The position numbers and the translations under genes are program-made. From assembly GCA_028284025.1 (NCBI GenBank), contig JANQSM010000124.1, positions 1 to 5,350 of the forward strand: 5,350 nt of DNA, given 5' to 3'. Positions 1 through 5,049 of the stretch are shown here, in pieces. This DNA is from Alphaproteobacteria bacterium. GTDB taxonomy: Bacteria; Pseudomonadota; Alphaproteobacteria; JANQSM01. The notes under the pieces are model-generated. The model saw only the letters and a list, made by a program, of their open reading frames with translations. It was not told the origin of the DNA and searched no databases. Positions within the stretch are counted from its first letter, which is position 1. Each line of letters begins with the position of its first letter.

Positions 1-423
1 CTTCGTTCCCAAACAGCGGGTCTTGGTATGCGTGAAACCATTAACTATGCCCTGAATTTTGTCCAATCCATTCCTTATGACACACTGCTTCAACGCACCA
101 CGGCCAATGGTGCCGGCTTTGCGACACCGCCCGGGTTACTTGCCATGAATAAAGGGGATTGTGATACCAAGAGTGTGGCTTTGGCAGCGATTCTGAAAAA
201 TCTGTTTCCACGCTTACGAATGATGATTGTATATGTGCCTGGTCACGCATTTGTCGGCTTTAATATGCCACCGCAAAAAGGGGACCGTACCCTTCAGATT
301 GGCGGCAGTACATTTGTGCTGGCTGAACCAGCGGGTCCGGGTATTTTTGCCATGGGGAAAATCGCCCCGGATTCAGAAAAACTGCTACAGCAAAATTCCT
401 ATAGCTACAGAGAAATTCTTTAA
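1..423 (+). CDS. Transglutaminase-like (papain-fold) domain protein, 5' end missing
   Basis: The frame is open from the first base, so the start lies outside the window. The ATG at 28 is probably internal, because the nine codons before it read smoothly into the following helix. Numbering from that Met, the visible part carries the transglutaminase-core pattern: Cys45 in NKGDCDTKS at a helix start, His73 in YVPGHAFVGF on a strand, and Glu100 in LAEPAGPG where the family usually has Asp. Cys-His-Asp/Glu is the papain-like triad, so it may act as a cysteine peptidase, amidase or transglutaminase, or only as a binding fold; the substrate cannot be read. The N-terminal part, where a signal peptide would be, is not in view. 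The gene converges on the small membrane-protein gene, and its TAA stop overlaps that gene's stop. The domain call is fairly firm; no gene name is justified. Confidence 0.75.
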   Translation, partial: LRSQTAGLGMRETINYALNFVQSIPYDTLLQRTTANGAGFATPPGLLAMNKGDCDTKSVALAAILKNLFPRLRMMIVYVPGHAFVGFNMPPQKGDRTLQIGGSTFVLAEPAGPGIFAMGKIAPDSEKLLQQNSYSYREIL

Positions 424-698
424 AATAACTTTTGTAAATGCAGTTCCGGATAACGGTAAAACGTATATATCAATCCCAGTAAACTGGCAAAGATCAGAAA
501 TAAATTCACCAACAGCCCCTTGGCCAGTGTGCGGCCCAAAGCCTGCCCAAAAGACAAAGTTCGATTTTTAAAAATGAACACAATACTTGCTGCCACAAAA
601 TTTAAAACCAGCAGCACCCCAAAAATTGCGGCGCCATACCCAAGGCTGAACATGGCGTAGTAAAGATAAATGTTGCCGTAAACATCTGCACTATTCAT
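420..698 (-). CDS. Small two-helix membrane protein of unknown function
   Basis: This is a 92-residue protein of a family I do not recognise. Two hydrophobic segments at about residues 20-43 and 60-81 flank a basic loop (KNRTLSFGQALGRTLAK). The positive-inside rule therefore puts the loop in the cytoplasm and both ends outside. The N-terminus is Tyr-rich (VYGNIYLYYAM). The codons look natural and the ORF fills the whole gap between fabI and the transglutaminase-like gene. It starts 27 bp after the fabI stop on the same strand, so co-transcription is likely, but no clear Shine-Dalgarno precedes the ATG. The frame is the same as fabI's and is open back to the fabI TAG, so a non-ATG start or coupling to fabI termination is possible. 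A link to lipid metabolism is only suggested by position. Confidence 0.6.
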   Translation of the reverse strand: MNSADVYGNIYLYYAMFSLGYGAAIFGVLLVLNFVAASIVFIFKNRTLSFGQALGRTLAKGLLVNLFLIFASLLGLIYTFYRYPELHLQKLF

Positions 699-725
699 AT
701 AGATATTGTAAACCCAATCCAGACC

Positions 726-1490
726 CTAGCCAATGATATTGTATCCCGCATCCACAAAAATAATGTTGCCGGTCAAAGATTTGGCTTCATCACTGGCCAG
801 AAATGCGCTAACTGCACCAACATCTTCGACTGAAACAACCACATGTTCCGGCGCACGCTCCCTGGCATTATTCAATAACTCATCAAAGCGTGTCAGGCCC
901 GATGCAGCCCGGGTTTCAATGGGACCAGGAGACAGTGCATGTACCCGAATTTTCTCTTTTCCCAATTCACCAGCCAAATACCGCACCACACTTTCCAGCG
1001 CTGCTTTTACAGGTCCCATCAAATTATAATTATCCACCACTTTTTCTGATCCGTAAAATGTGACCGTCTGTAAACAACCGCCCTCTTTCATCAATGGTTC
1101 AGATAAATGTGCCATGCGAATAAAGGAATGGCAGGAAATATCCATTGCCATCAAAAACCCGTCACGAGAACAATCCGTGACCCGGCCTTTCAAATCTTCC
1201 TTTGGTGCGTAGGCTATGGAATGCAACAAGAAATCTAGTTTGCCCCAGTTTTTCTCAATCTCTTCAAATACCGCTTCCAGCTGTCCATCAATTCTGACAT
1301 CACAAGGCAGGTAAAGATCCGCATCTACATTCTGTGCCAGAGGGGCAGTAAATTCTTTGGTGGTGTCATTAAGATAGGTGATCGCCAGCTCCATTCCCTG
1401 CTGATGCAAGGCCTTGGCACAGCCATAAGCGATGCTTTTTTCATTGGCAATGCCAACAATCAGCCCCTTTTTCCCCTTCAGGTCAAACAT
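726..1490 (-). CDS. fabI: Enoyl-[acyl-carrier-protein] reductase (NADH-type), FabI
   Basis: FabI reduces the trans-2 double bond of enoyl-ACP in the last step of each type II fatty acid elongation cycle, in the cytoplasm, using NAD(P)H. The 254-residue protein is an SDR fold with the FabI-specific cofactor loop GIANEKSIAYG (residues 13-23), the SIAYAP segment at 91-96, and the Tyr-x6-Lys pair Tyr155/Lys162 (YNLMGPVK) that replaces the usual SDR Tyr-x3-Lys. LSPGPIETRAASG (177-189) is the substrate-loop region. The position of E. coli Tyr146 is Phe145 here, as in InhA (Phe149). Length fits the family (about 250-270). I chose the ATG at 1490 over the one at 1547: the protein then begins MFDLKGKK, as FabI proteins do, and AAGGAAAG lies 6 bp upstream. 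The longer form would add 19 atypical residues and overlap the photolyase gene. Confidence 0.95.
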   Translation of the reverse strand: MFDLKGKKGLIVGIANEKSIAYGCAKALHQQGMELAITYLNDTTKEFTAPLAQNVDADLYLPCDVRIDGQLEAVFEEIEKNWGKLDFLLHSIAYAPKEDLKGRVTDCSRDGFLMAMDISCHSFIRMAHLSEPLMKEGGCLQTVTFYGSEKVVDNYNLMGPVKAALESVVRYLAGELGKEKIRVHALSPGPIETRAASGLTRFDELLNNARERAPEHVVVSVEDVGAVSAFLASDEAKSLTGNIIFVDAGYNIIG

Positions 1491-1493
1491 AAA

Positions 1494-1503
1494 CTTTCCT
1501 TCC
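1494..1503 (-). promoter_or_regulatory. Shine-Dalgarno of fabI (decides its start)
   Basis: On the minus strand this reads GGAAGGAAAG, with its AGGA core 6 bp before the ATG at 1490. It is the best ribosome binding site in the region and supports the 254-residue FabI over the 273-residue version starting at 1547. Confidence 0.75.
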
Positions 1504-1516
1504 GTTTTAAAGTCTC

Positions 1517-1522
1517 TATATT
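1517..1522 (+). promoter_or_regulatory. Candidate -10 box of the photolyase gene (leaderless start)
   Basis: TATATT lies 7 bp before the photolyase ATG at 1530, so transcription from it would begin at or next to the A of the start codon. The -35 region (around TTTCCT at 1495-1500, 16 bp spacer) is poor. The ATG has no Shine-Dalgarno, which fits a leaderless mRNA. Inferred from sequence only. Confidence 0.35.
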
Positions 1523-1547
1523 TTGATCTATGCTCCAGAAAAATCAA
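1520..1547 (-). promoter_or_regulatory. Weak candidate promoter for fabI
   Basis: The minus strand offers TTGATT (1547-1542) and CAAAAT (1525-1520) with a 16 bp spacer, each matching the sigma-70 consensus at 4 of 6 positions. The predicted start near 1513 would give a leader of about 23 nt carrying the Shine-Dalgarno. It overlaps the first photolyase codons and the opposing -10 candidate. Low certainty. Confidence 0.25.
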
Positions 1548-2954
1548 TCCCTGATGTGGTTTCGCCGTGATTTAAGATTGAATGACAATCCAGCCCTTAA
1601 CGCGGCCATTAAAAACGGACCTGTGACAGCAATCTATATTCTGGATGAAGAAAGTGATTATGTACGGCCCTTGGGCGGTGCTCAAAAAGTCTGGCTAAAT
1701 CATTCACTTATTAGCTTGCAAAAATCTTTAAAGAAGCATGGTATTCCGATCATTTTACGTCGGGGTAAAGCTGAGGATATACTGACAAAAATAGTGAACG
1801 AGTCTAAAGCATCAGTTTTCTGGAACCGGTGTTATGACAAGGGGTCTATTGCACGAGACAAGAAAATCAAAGAGGCCCTGAATGCTGAAACATTTAATGG
1901 ATCTCTTTTAAATGAACCATGGGAAATTAAGTCAAACTCCACCGGCGAATATTATAAAGTCTATACCCCCTATTGGAAGGCCATGCAGGCCGCAGACGCG
2001 CCACCCAAACCGCAACCTCTGCAAAAAGATATTACACCAGGCTGCCTGAATCTTGATTCTGATTCACTGGAAGAGTGGAAATTGCTGCCCACACATCCGA
2101 ATTGGTCAGATGGAATAACAGATTCCTGGCAAAACTTTGGGGAAACAGCCGCGCAAAAACGACTGGATGATTTCCTGGGTGAAAAAGTCAATGACTATAA
2201 AGAAAACCGCAATCGACCAGACATAAAGGGGACGTCACTTTTATCCCCGCACCTACATTTTGGAGAAATTTCACCTCGGCAAGTATGGCACCAAACAAAA
2301 GCTATGCAGGGAAACTCACTCACAAAAGATGCATATACTTTTTTAAGTGAGTTAGTTTGGAGAGAGTTTTGCTACACGGTTTTATTTTATAACCCGGATC
2401 TGGCTACAAAAAATTACCAGCAGAAATTTGATGCTTTTCCCTGGGTGAAGGATGATACCGCTTTAGAAAAATGGCAACGGGGTAAAACTGGTTTTCCAAT
2501 TATTGACGCCGCCATGCGCCAGCTATGGCATACCGGTTGGATGCATAATCGCTGTCGCATGATTGTGGGATCTTTTCTGGTCAAAGACTTGTTGATCGAC
2601 TGGCGCTATGGTGAACAGTGGTTTTGGGACACACTGGTGGACGCTGATCATGCCAATAATACGGCAGGTTGGCAGTGGGTGGCCGGATGCGGCACGGATG
2701 CCGCCCCCTATTTTCGAATATTTAATCCCATCACCCAAAGTGAAAAATTTGACCCCAACGGAGACTATATTCGCCGATGGGTACCGGAGTTGACAAAACT
2801 TTCCGATAAATACCTGCACAAACCCTGGGAGGCTTCAGATGATGAGATAAAGAAGGCAGAAGTTATATTAGGAGAAACCTACCCCAAACCGATAGTCAAT
2901 CATAAGCAACGACGCGAACAGGCTCTGGAAATATTTTCAAATTTGTCTGGTTAG
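1530..2954 (+). CDS. phrB: Deoxyribodipyrimidine photo-lyase (class I CPD photolyase)
   Basis: This flavoenzyme splits cyclobutane pyrimidine dimers with blue or near-UV light energy. At 474 residues it has the normal length. The N-terminal antenna (Rossmann) domain starts at MWFRRDLRLNDNPAL (9-23). The helical FAD domain includes KGTSLLSPHLHFG (233-245), SELVWREF (273-280) and KWQRGKTGFPIIDAAMRQL (314-332). Residues matching E. coli PhrB are Glu274 and Trp277 for dimer contact, Met344 (E. coli Met345), Asn377 (Asn378, at flavin N5), and the electron-transfer triad Trp381, Trp358 and Trp315. Met344 and Asn377 favour a CPD photolyase over a cryptochrome or a (6-4) enzyme. The antenna cofactor (MTHF or another) cannot be told. 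An in-frame TGA at 1524 limits the start to ATG 1530 or ATG 1554 (residue 9). I keep 1530. It is transcribed alone, divergent from fabI and convergent with the cation exporter. No LexA-type box was seen upstream. Confidence 0.95.
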   Translation: MLQKNQSLMWFRRDLRLNDNPALNAAIKNGPVTAIYILDEESDYVRPLGGAQKVWLNHSLISLQKSLKKHGIPIILRRGKAEDILTKIVNESKASVFWNRCYDKGSIARDKKIKEALNAETFNGSLLNEPWEIKSNSTGEYYKVYTPYWKAMQAADAPPKPQPLQKDITPGCLNLDSDSLEEWKLLPTHPNWSDGITDSWQNFGETAAQKRLDDFLGEKVNDYKENRNRPDIKGTSLLSPHLHFGEISPRQVWHQTKAMQGNSLTKDAYTFLSELVWREFCYTVLFYNPDLATKNYQQKFDAFPWVKDDTALEKWQRGKTGFPIIDAAMRQLWHTGWMHNRCRMIVGSFLVKDLLIDWRYGEQWFWDTLVDADHANNTAGWQWVAGCGTDAAPYFRIFNPITQSEKFDPNGDYIRRWVPELTKLSDKYLHKPWEASDDEIKKAEVILGETYPKPIVNHKQRREQALEIFSNLSG

Positions 2955-2957
2955 ATT

Positions 2958-3860
2958 TTAAAATTCGTCACGTTCATCCTGAATACCTGCCGGCTCCTGA
3001 TGGATCAACACACGGGCAGCCTTGAAAGCACGGGAAATTTCCCGTTCAATATCTTCCGTGACCATGTGTGCTTCGCGCAACGGTAAAGATCCATTCATTT
3101 CCAGATGCATTTCAATGAAGATGTCCGTCCCGGCCTTACGGGTGCGTAGGTCGTGAAAATCAATCACCTCTGGATGAGCTTCCAGAATTTTGATGATTCT
3201 GTTGCGAGTACTGACAGATTCCTTATCCATTAACTGGTCCATCGAATTTCTAATAATTTTGGAAGAGGTGAAAATCAAGTACGACGAAATCAAAATTGCA
3301 GCCAACGGATCCAGCCAGGGAGCCGAAACATATTGTGTGATCACTAATGTCAGAATTACTCCCAGGTTAACCAGAATATCCATCTTGTAATGGGCCAGAT
3401 CTGCCCGAATTGCCAAAGAATCTGTCCGGTGCACGACGTAGCTTTGATAACTGACAAGAATGCCAGTCAACACCATAGAAATCACCATGATAATTAAGGC
3501 AAGTGCGGGCTGTTCTAAAACAATAGGATCAAAAAACCGCCGGGCAGAGGCAATAATCAGCATTAAAGCCGACCCCCCGATAAACGCGCCTTCTAATAAA
3601 GATGCGATGGGTTCTGCCTTGCCATGACCAAAGCGATGGTCTTTGTCTGCCGGTTTTTCAGCTTTTCTAACAGCAATAAAAATCATTACCGAGGTAATGG
3701 CATCTAATGCTGAATCAATTAAACTGGATAGAATCGCTACCGAGTCACTTAACGCCCAAGCCACCAGCTTAATTATAATCAACGATACAGAAACACTGAT
3801 TGCTGCGTATGTCGCACGACGACGCAGTTTAGCTTTGGTTTTAAGATCAATATCTCTCAT
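2958..3860 (-). CDS. fieF: Cation diffusion facilitator, FieF/YiiP-like divalent metal exporter
   Basis: A 300-residue inner-membrane antiporter of the CDF family that exports Zn2+/Fe2+-type divalent ions in exchange for protons. The whole chain aligns with E. coli YiiP at a constant offset of +4 through all metal sites. Site A is Asp49, Asp53 (LIDSALD), His157 and Asp161 (HYKMD). Site B is Asp72, His75 and His79 (DKDHRFGHGKAE). The cytoplasmic dimer site C is His236, His252, His287 and Glu289, where YiiP has Asp285. The DD-HD composition of site A is that of Zn/Cd/Fe transporters rather than the Mn group. About six transmembrane segments span residues 15-205, followed by the ferredoxin-like C-terminal domain (MHLEMNGSLPLREAHMV, 251-267). 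The ATG directly follows the pdxH TAA with no gap and only a weak AAGG 12 bp upstream, so translation is probably coupled. True substrate unknown; the symbol is by similarity. Confidence 0.9.
   Translation of the reverse strand: MRDIDLKTKAKLRRRATYAAISVSVSLIIIKLVAWALSDSVAILSSLIDSALDAITSVMIFIAVRKAEKPADKDHRFGHGKAEPIASLLEGAFIGGSALMLIIASARRFFDPIVLEQPALALIIMVISMVLTGILVSYQSYVVHRTDSLAIRADLAHYKMDILVNLGVILTLVITQYVSAPWLDPLAAILISSYLIFTSSKIIRNSMDQLMDKESVSTRNRIIKILEAHPEVIDFHDLRTRKAGTDIFIEMHLEMNGSLPLREAHMVTEDIEREISRAFKAARVLIHQEPAGIQDERDEF
3030..3045. repeat. 16-bp perfect palindrome inside the exporter gene
   Basis: ACGGGAAATTTCCCGT is a perfect dyad; one mismatch further out, a G/C pair extends it to 3028-3047. 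As RNA it can form a six-pair GC-rich stem with a short AAUU loop. It lies about 75 bp beyond the photolyase stop, within the last codons of the convergent exporter gene. The downstream U-tract is poor in both directions, so it is at best a weak terminator for the photolyase transcript. It may be chance, since it encodes ordinary residues (EREISRA). Confidence 0.3.
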
Positions 3861-4448
3861 TTACGGATACAACCTTGTAGAAACCCAACGGTTTCCCTCT
3901 TTTGTGTATAATATGCGTTCATGCAGACGGTATTGCCCCTGATCCCAGAATTCTATTCTTTGCGCTGCTACTGCAAAGCCAGACCAATGTGGTGGACGAG
4001 GAATTTGGTCATCAGGGTATTTTTTCTCTAGCGTTTCCAACCGATTCTGCAAGATTTCTAAACTTCCCAACGGTCTGGATTGATCACTTGCCCAAGCTCC
4101 AAGCCGGCTTAACCGTGGCCGAGTACCAAAATAAGCATCGGCCATTTCATCTGGCACTTGCTCAACAGAGCCTTCAATTCGCACTTGTCGATCCAGACTT
4201 TTCCAGTAAAAGCTTAACGCTGCTTTCGGGCACTGTCCCAATTCTTCACCTTTACGAGATTCCAGGTTAGTATAAAATACAAATTTATCCTGCCAAATAT
4301 CTTTCAATAGCACCACCCTGGACGATGGCTGGCCATCTTTTGAGACAGTGGCCAACGTCATAGCATTATAATTGTTAATTTCTCTCTTTTCTGCTTCCTG
4401 TAGCCAGGTTTCAAAAAATTTTATCGGGTCTGAAACACTTGTTAGCAT
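3861..4448 (-). CDS. pdxH: Pyridoxamine/pyridoxine 5'-phosphate oxidase
   Basis: PdxH is a cytoplasmic FMN enzyme that oxidises pyridoxine 5'-phosphate or pyridoxamine 5'-phosphate to PLP with O2, the last step of de novo and salvage vitamin B6 synthesis. The 195-residue protein has the split-barrel PNPOx fold. Visible motifs are NAMTLATVSKDGQPSSRVVLLK (28-49, FMN contacts), YTNLESRKGEEL (59-70), RQVRIEG (87-93), LGAWASDQSRPL (116-127), RPPHWSGF (151-158), the substrate-binding Arg174-x-His176 (YRLHERILY, matching E. coli Arg197/His199) and the classic C-terminal RLYP. Length is slightly below E. coli's 218 because the N-terminal tail is short, which is common. The start at 4448 has AAGGTGA upstream. 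It is first of two genes, its stop touching the exporter's start, and is divergent from the lipoprotein gene. No B6-responsive element was recognised. Confidence 0.96.
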   Translation of the reverse strand: MLTSVSDPIKFFETWLQEAEKREINNYNAMTLATVSKDGQPSSRVVLLKDIWQDKFVFYTNLESRKGEELGQCPKAALSFYWKSLDRQVRIEGSVEQVPDEMADAYFGTRPRLSRLGAWASDQSRPLGSLEILQNRLETLEKKYPDDQIPRPPHWSGFAVAAQRIEFWDQGQYRLHERILYTKEGNRWVSTRLYP

Positions 4449-4455
4449 TGAATTT

Positions 4456-4462
4456 TCACCTT
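4456..4462 (-). promoter_or_regulatory. Shine-Dalgarno of pdxH
   Basis: The minus strand reads AAGGTGA, with AAGG ending 10 bp before the ATG at 4448. A T5A8 tract (4461-4473) follows on the upstream side and may bend the DNA. Confidence 0.65.
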
Positions 4463-4478
4463 TTTAAAAAAAATCACG

Positions 4479-4507
4479 TTGAAAGATCGAGGGATCCATC
4501 ATACATA
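4479..4507 (+). promoter_or_regulatory. Weak candidate promoter of the lipoprotein gene
   Basis: TTGAAA (4479-4484), a 17 bp spacer and TACATA (4502-4507) resemble a sigma-70 promoter. A better -10 (TATAAC, 4506-4511) exists but at poor spacing. The predicted start near 4514 would place the palindrome in the 5' leader. Low certainty. Confidence 0.25.
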
Positions 4508-4514
4508 TAACGTT

Positions 4515-4543
4515 GTTAAATACATTGAAACACTTGATATCAA
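4515..4543 (-). promoter_or_regulatory. Candidate promoter of pdxH and the exporter gene
   Basis: The minus strand carries TTGATA (4543-4538, 5 of 6 to the -35 consensus), a 17 bp spacer and TTTAAC (4520-4515, 4 of 6 to the -10 consensus). This predicts a start near 4508 and a leader of about 60 nt. The -35 box sits inside the palindrome at 4532-4545, so a protein binding there would be expected to block this promoter. Confidence 0.35.
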
Positions 4544-4548
4544 GTTTT
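4529..4548. promoter_or_regulatory. Palindromic operator candidate in the pdxH/lipoprotein intergenic region
   Basis: The core ACTTGATATCAAGT (4532-4545) is a perfect 14 bp dyad. Allowing one mismatched pair it extends to 4529-4548, so 9 of 10 base pairs are symmetric. Having no spacer, it cannot make a stable RNA hairpin, which favours a protein-binding site. The half site TTGAT/ATCAA resembles an FNR/Anr half site but lacks the 4 bp gap those need. It overlaps the predicted pdxH -35 box and lies between the predicted lipoprotein promoter and its ribosome binding site, so one factor could affect both genes. Confidence 0.4.
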
Positions 4549-4550
4549 AG

Positions 4551-4557
4551 AAGGTGA
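4551..4557 (+). promoter_or_regulatory. Shine-Dalgarno of the lipoprotein gene (decides its start)
   Basis: AAGGTGA has its AAGG 8 bp before the ATG at 4563. The GTG at 4554 is in frame but is part of this ribosome binding site, so it is not the start. Using the ATG also gives the cleaner signal peptide MKKYIIYL. Confidence 0.75.
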
Positions 4558-4562
4558 AATCC

Positions 4563-5036
4563 ATGAAAAAATATATCATTTACTTATCTTTGTCTCTTTT
4601 TGTCCTTGCCGGGTGTCAACAACAAGGCACAGGAAATAAACAAACTGCAGGAACTCTGCTGGGTGCCATTGGGGGTGCCGTTGCAGGAGCACAGTTTGGA
4701 AGTGGAAAAGGGCAACTTGCTGCAGTTGCTGCGGGAACATTGCTAGGAGCCTACGTGGGGAGTGAAATTGGATCTTCCCTGGATAAAGCTGACATGGCCT
4801 ATGCCAATAGTACGGCTCAACGAGCGTTTGAGAATAACGCACCCAATCAAAGCGCACGCTGGCAAAATCCAGATACGGGTCACAGCGGGATTGTGACACC
4901 AACCACACAGTCCTTCCAGGTTGCGAACGGGCAATACTGCCGCCGGTATGAGCAAACTATCTTTATCGAAGGTAAAAGTGAAACAGCCTACGGTACTGCA
5001 TGTCGAAATCAGTTTGGTGAATGGGAAATTCAGTAG
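4563..5036 (+). CDS. Glycine-zipper surface lipoprotein, 17 kDa antigen (RT0821/Lpp0805) type
   Basis: A 157-residue exported lipoprotein. A short signal peptide (KK, then a hydrophobic stretch) ends in the lipobox LAGC with Cys18 as the lipidated residue. Gln at +2 predicts sorting to the outer membrane. Residues 30-70 are Gly/Ala-rich with GxxxG-type spacing (TLLGAIGGAVAGAQFG and GTLLGAYVGSEIG), a glycine-zipper pair thought to insert in or pack against membrane. The C-terminal part (100-157) has the family's WQNPDTGHSGIVTP and QYCRRYEQTI...AYGTACR...GEWEIQ pattern. Cys116 and Cys137 could form a disulfide in the periplasm. The family was named from the rickettsial 17 kDa antigen; its molecular job is not settled, beyond envelope structure or stress. 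The J-domain gene follows after 13 bp and pdxH is divergent, an arrangement I recall from alphaproteobacteria. Confidence 0.88.
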   Translation: MKKYIIYLSLSLFVLAGCQQQGTGNKQTAGTLLGAIGGAVAGAQFGSGKGQLAAVAAGTLLGAYVGSEIGSSLDKADMAYANSTAQRAFENNAPNQSARWQNPDTGHSGIVTPTTQSFQVANGQYCRRYEQTIFIEGKSETAYGTACRNQFGEWEIQ

Positions 5037-5049
5037 TACCATTTAACTT

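Noticed and set aside
521..538. Hairpin TTGGCC...GGCCCAA as a terminator
   Set aside because: Only a four-pair stem with a bulge, no U-tract on either strand, and it lies inside the membrane-protein coding sequence.
227..571. Plus-strand open frame across the end of the transglutaminase-like gene and the membrane-protein gene
   Set aside because: It reads in the wrong frame of one well-supported gene and antisense to another; the product is Cys/Pro-rich with no domain sense.
1491..1547. Longer FabI form starting at 1547 (19 extra residues)
   Set aside because: The extra N-terminus is unlike FabI, overlaps the photolyase start, and lacks the good ribosome site that the ATG at 1490 has.
2955..2964. 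ATTTTAAAAT palindrome at the photolyase/exporter junction as a bidirectional terminator
   Set aside because: All A/T, no GC stem, and too short to form a stable hairpin.
3902..4270. 122-codon plus-strand open frame opposite pdxH
   Set aside because: It is antisense to a fully conserved pdxH, with no ribosome site and no recognisable protein features.
4532..4545. FNR/Anr site
   Set aside because: The half sites TTGAT and ATCAA are present but directly joined; the 4 bp gap of the FNR consensus is missing.
4454..4559. Inverted repeat TTTCACCTT (4454-4462) and AAGGTGAAA (4551-4559)
   Set aside because: Each copy is the ribosome binding site of one of the two divergent genes, so the symmetry is explained without a hairpin or operator.
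4554..4562. GTG start for the lipoprotein at 4554
   Set aside because: The GTG belongs to the AAGGTGA ribosome binding site; the ATG at 4563 is correctly spaced and gives a standard signal peptide.
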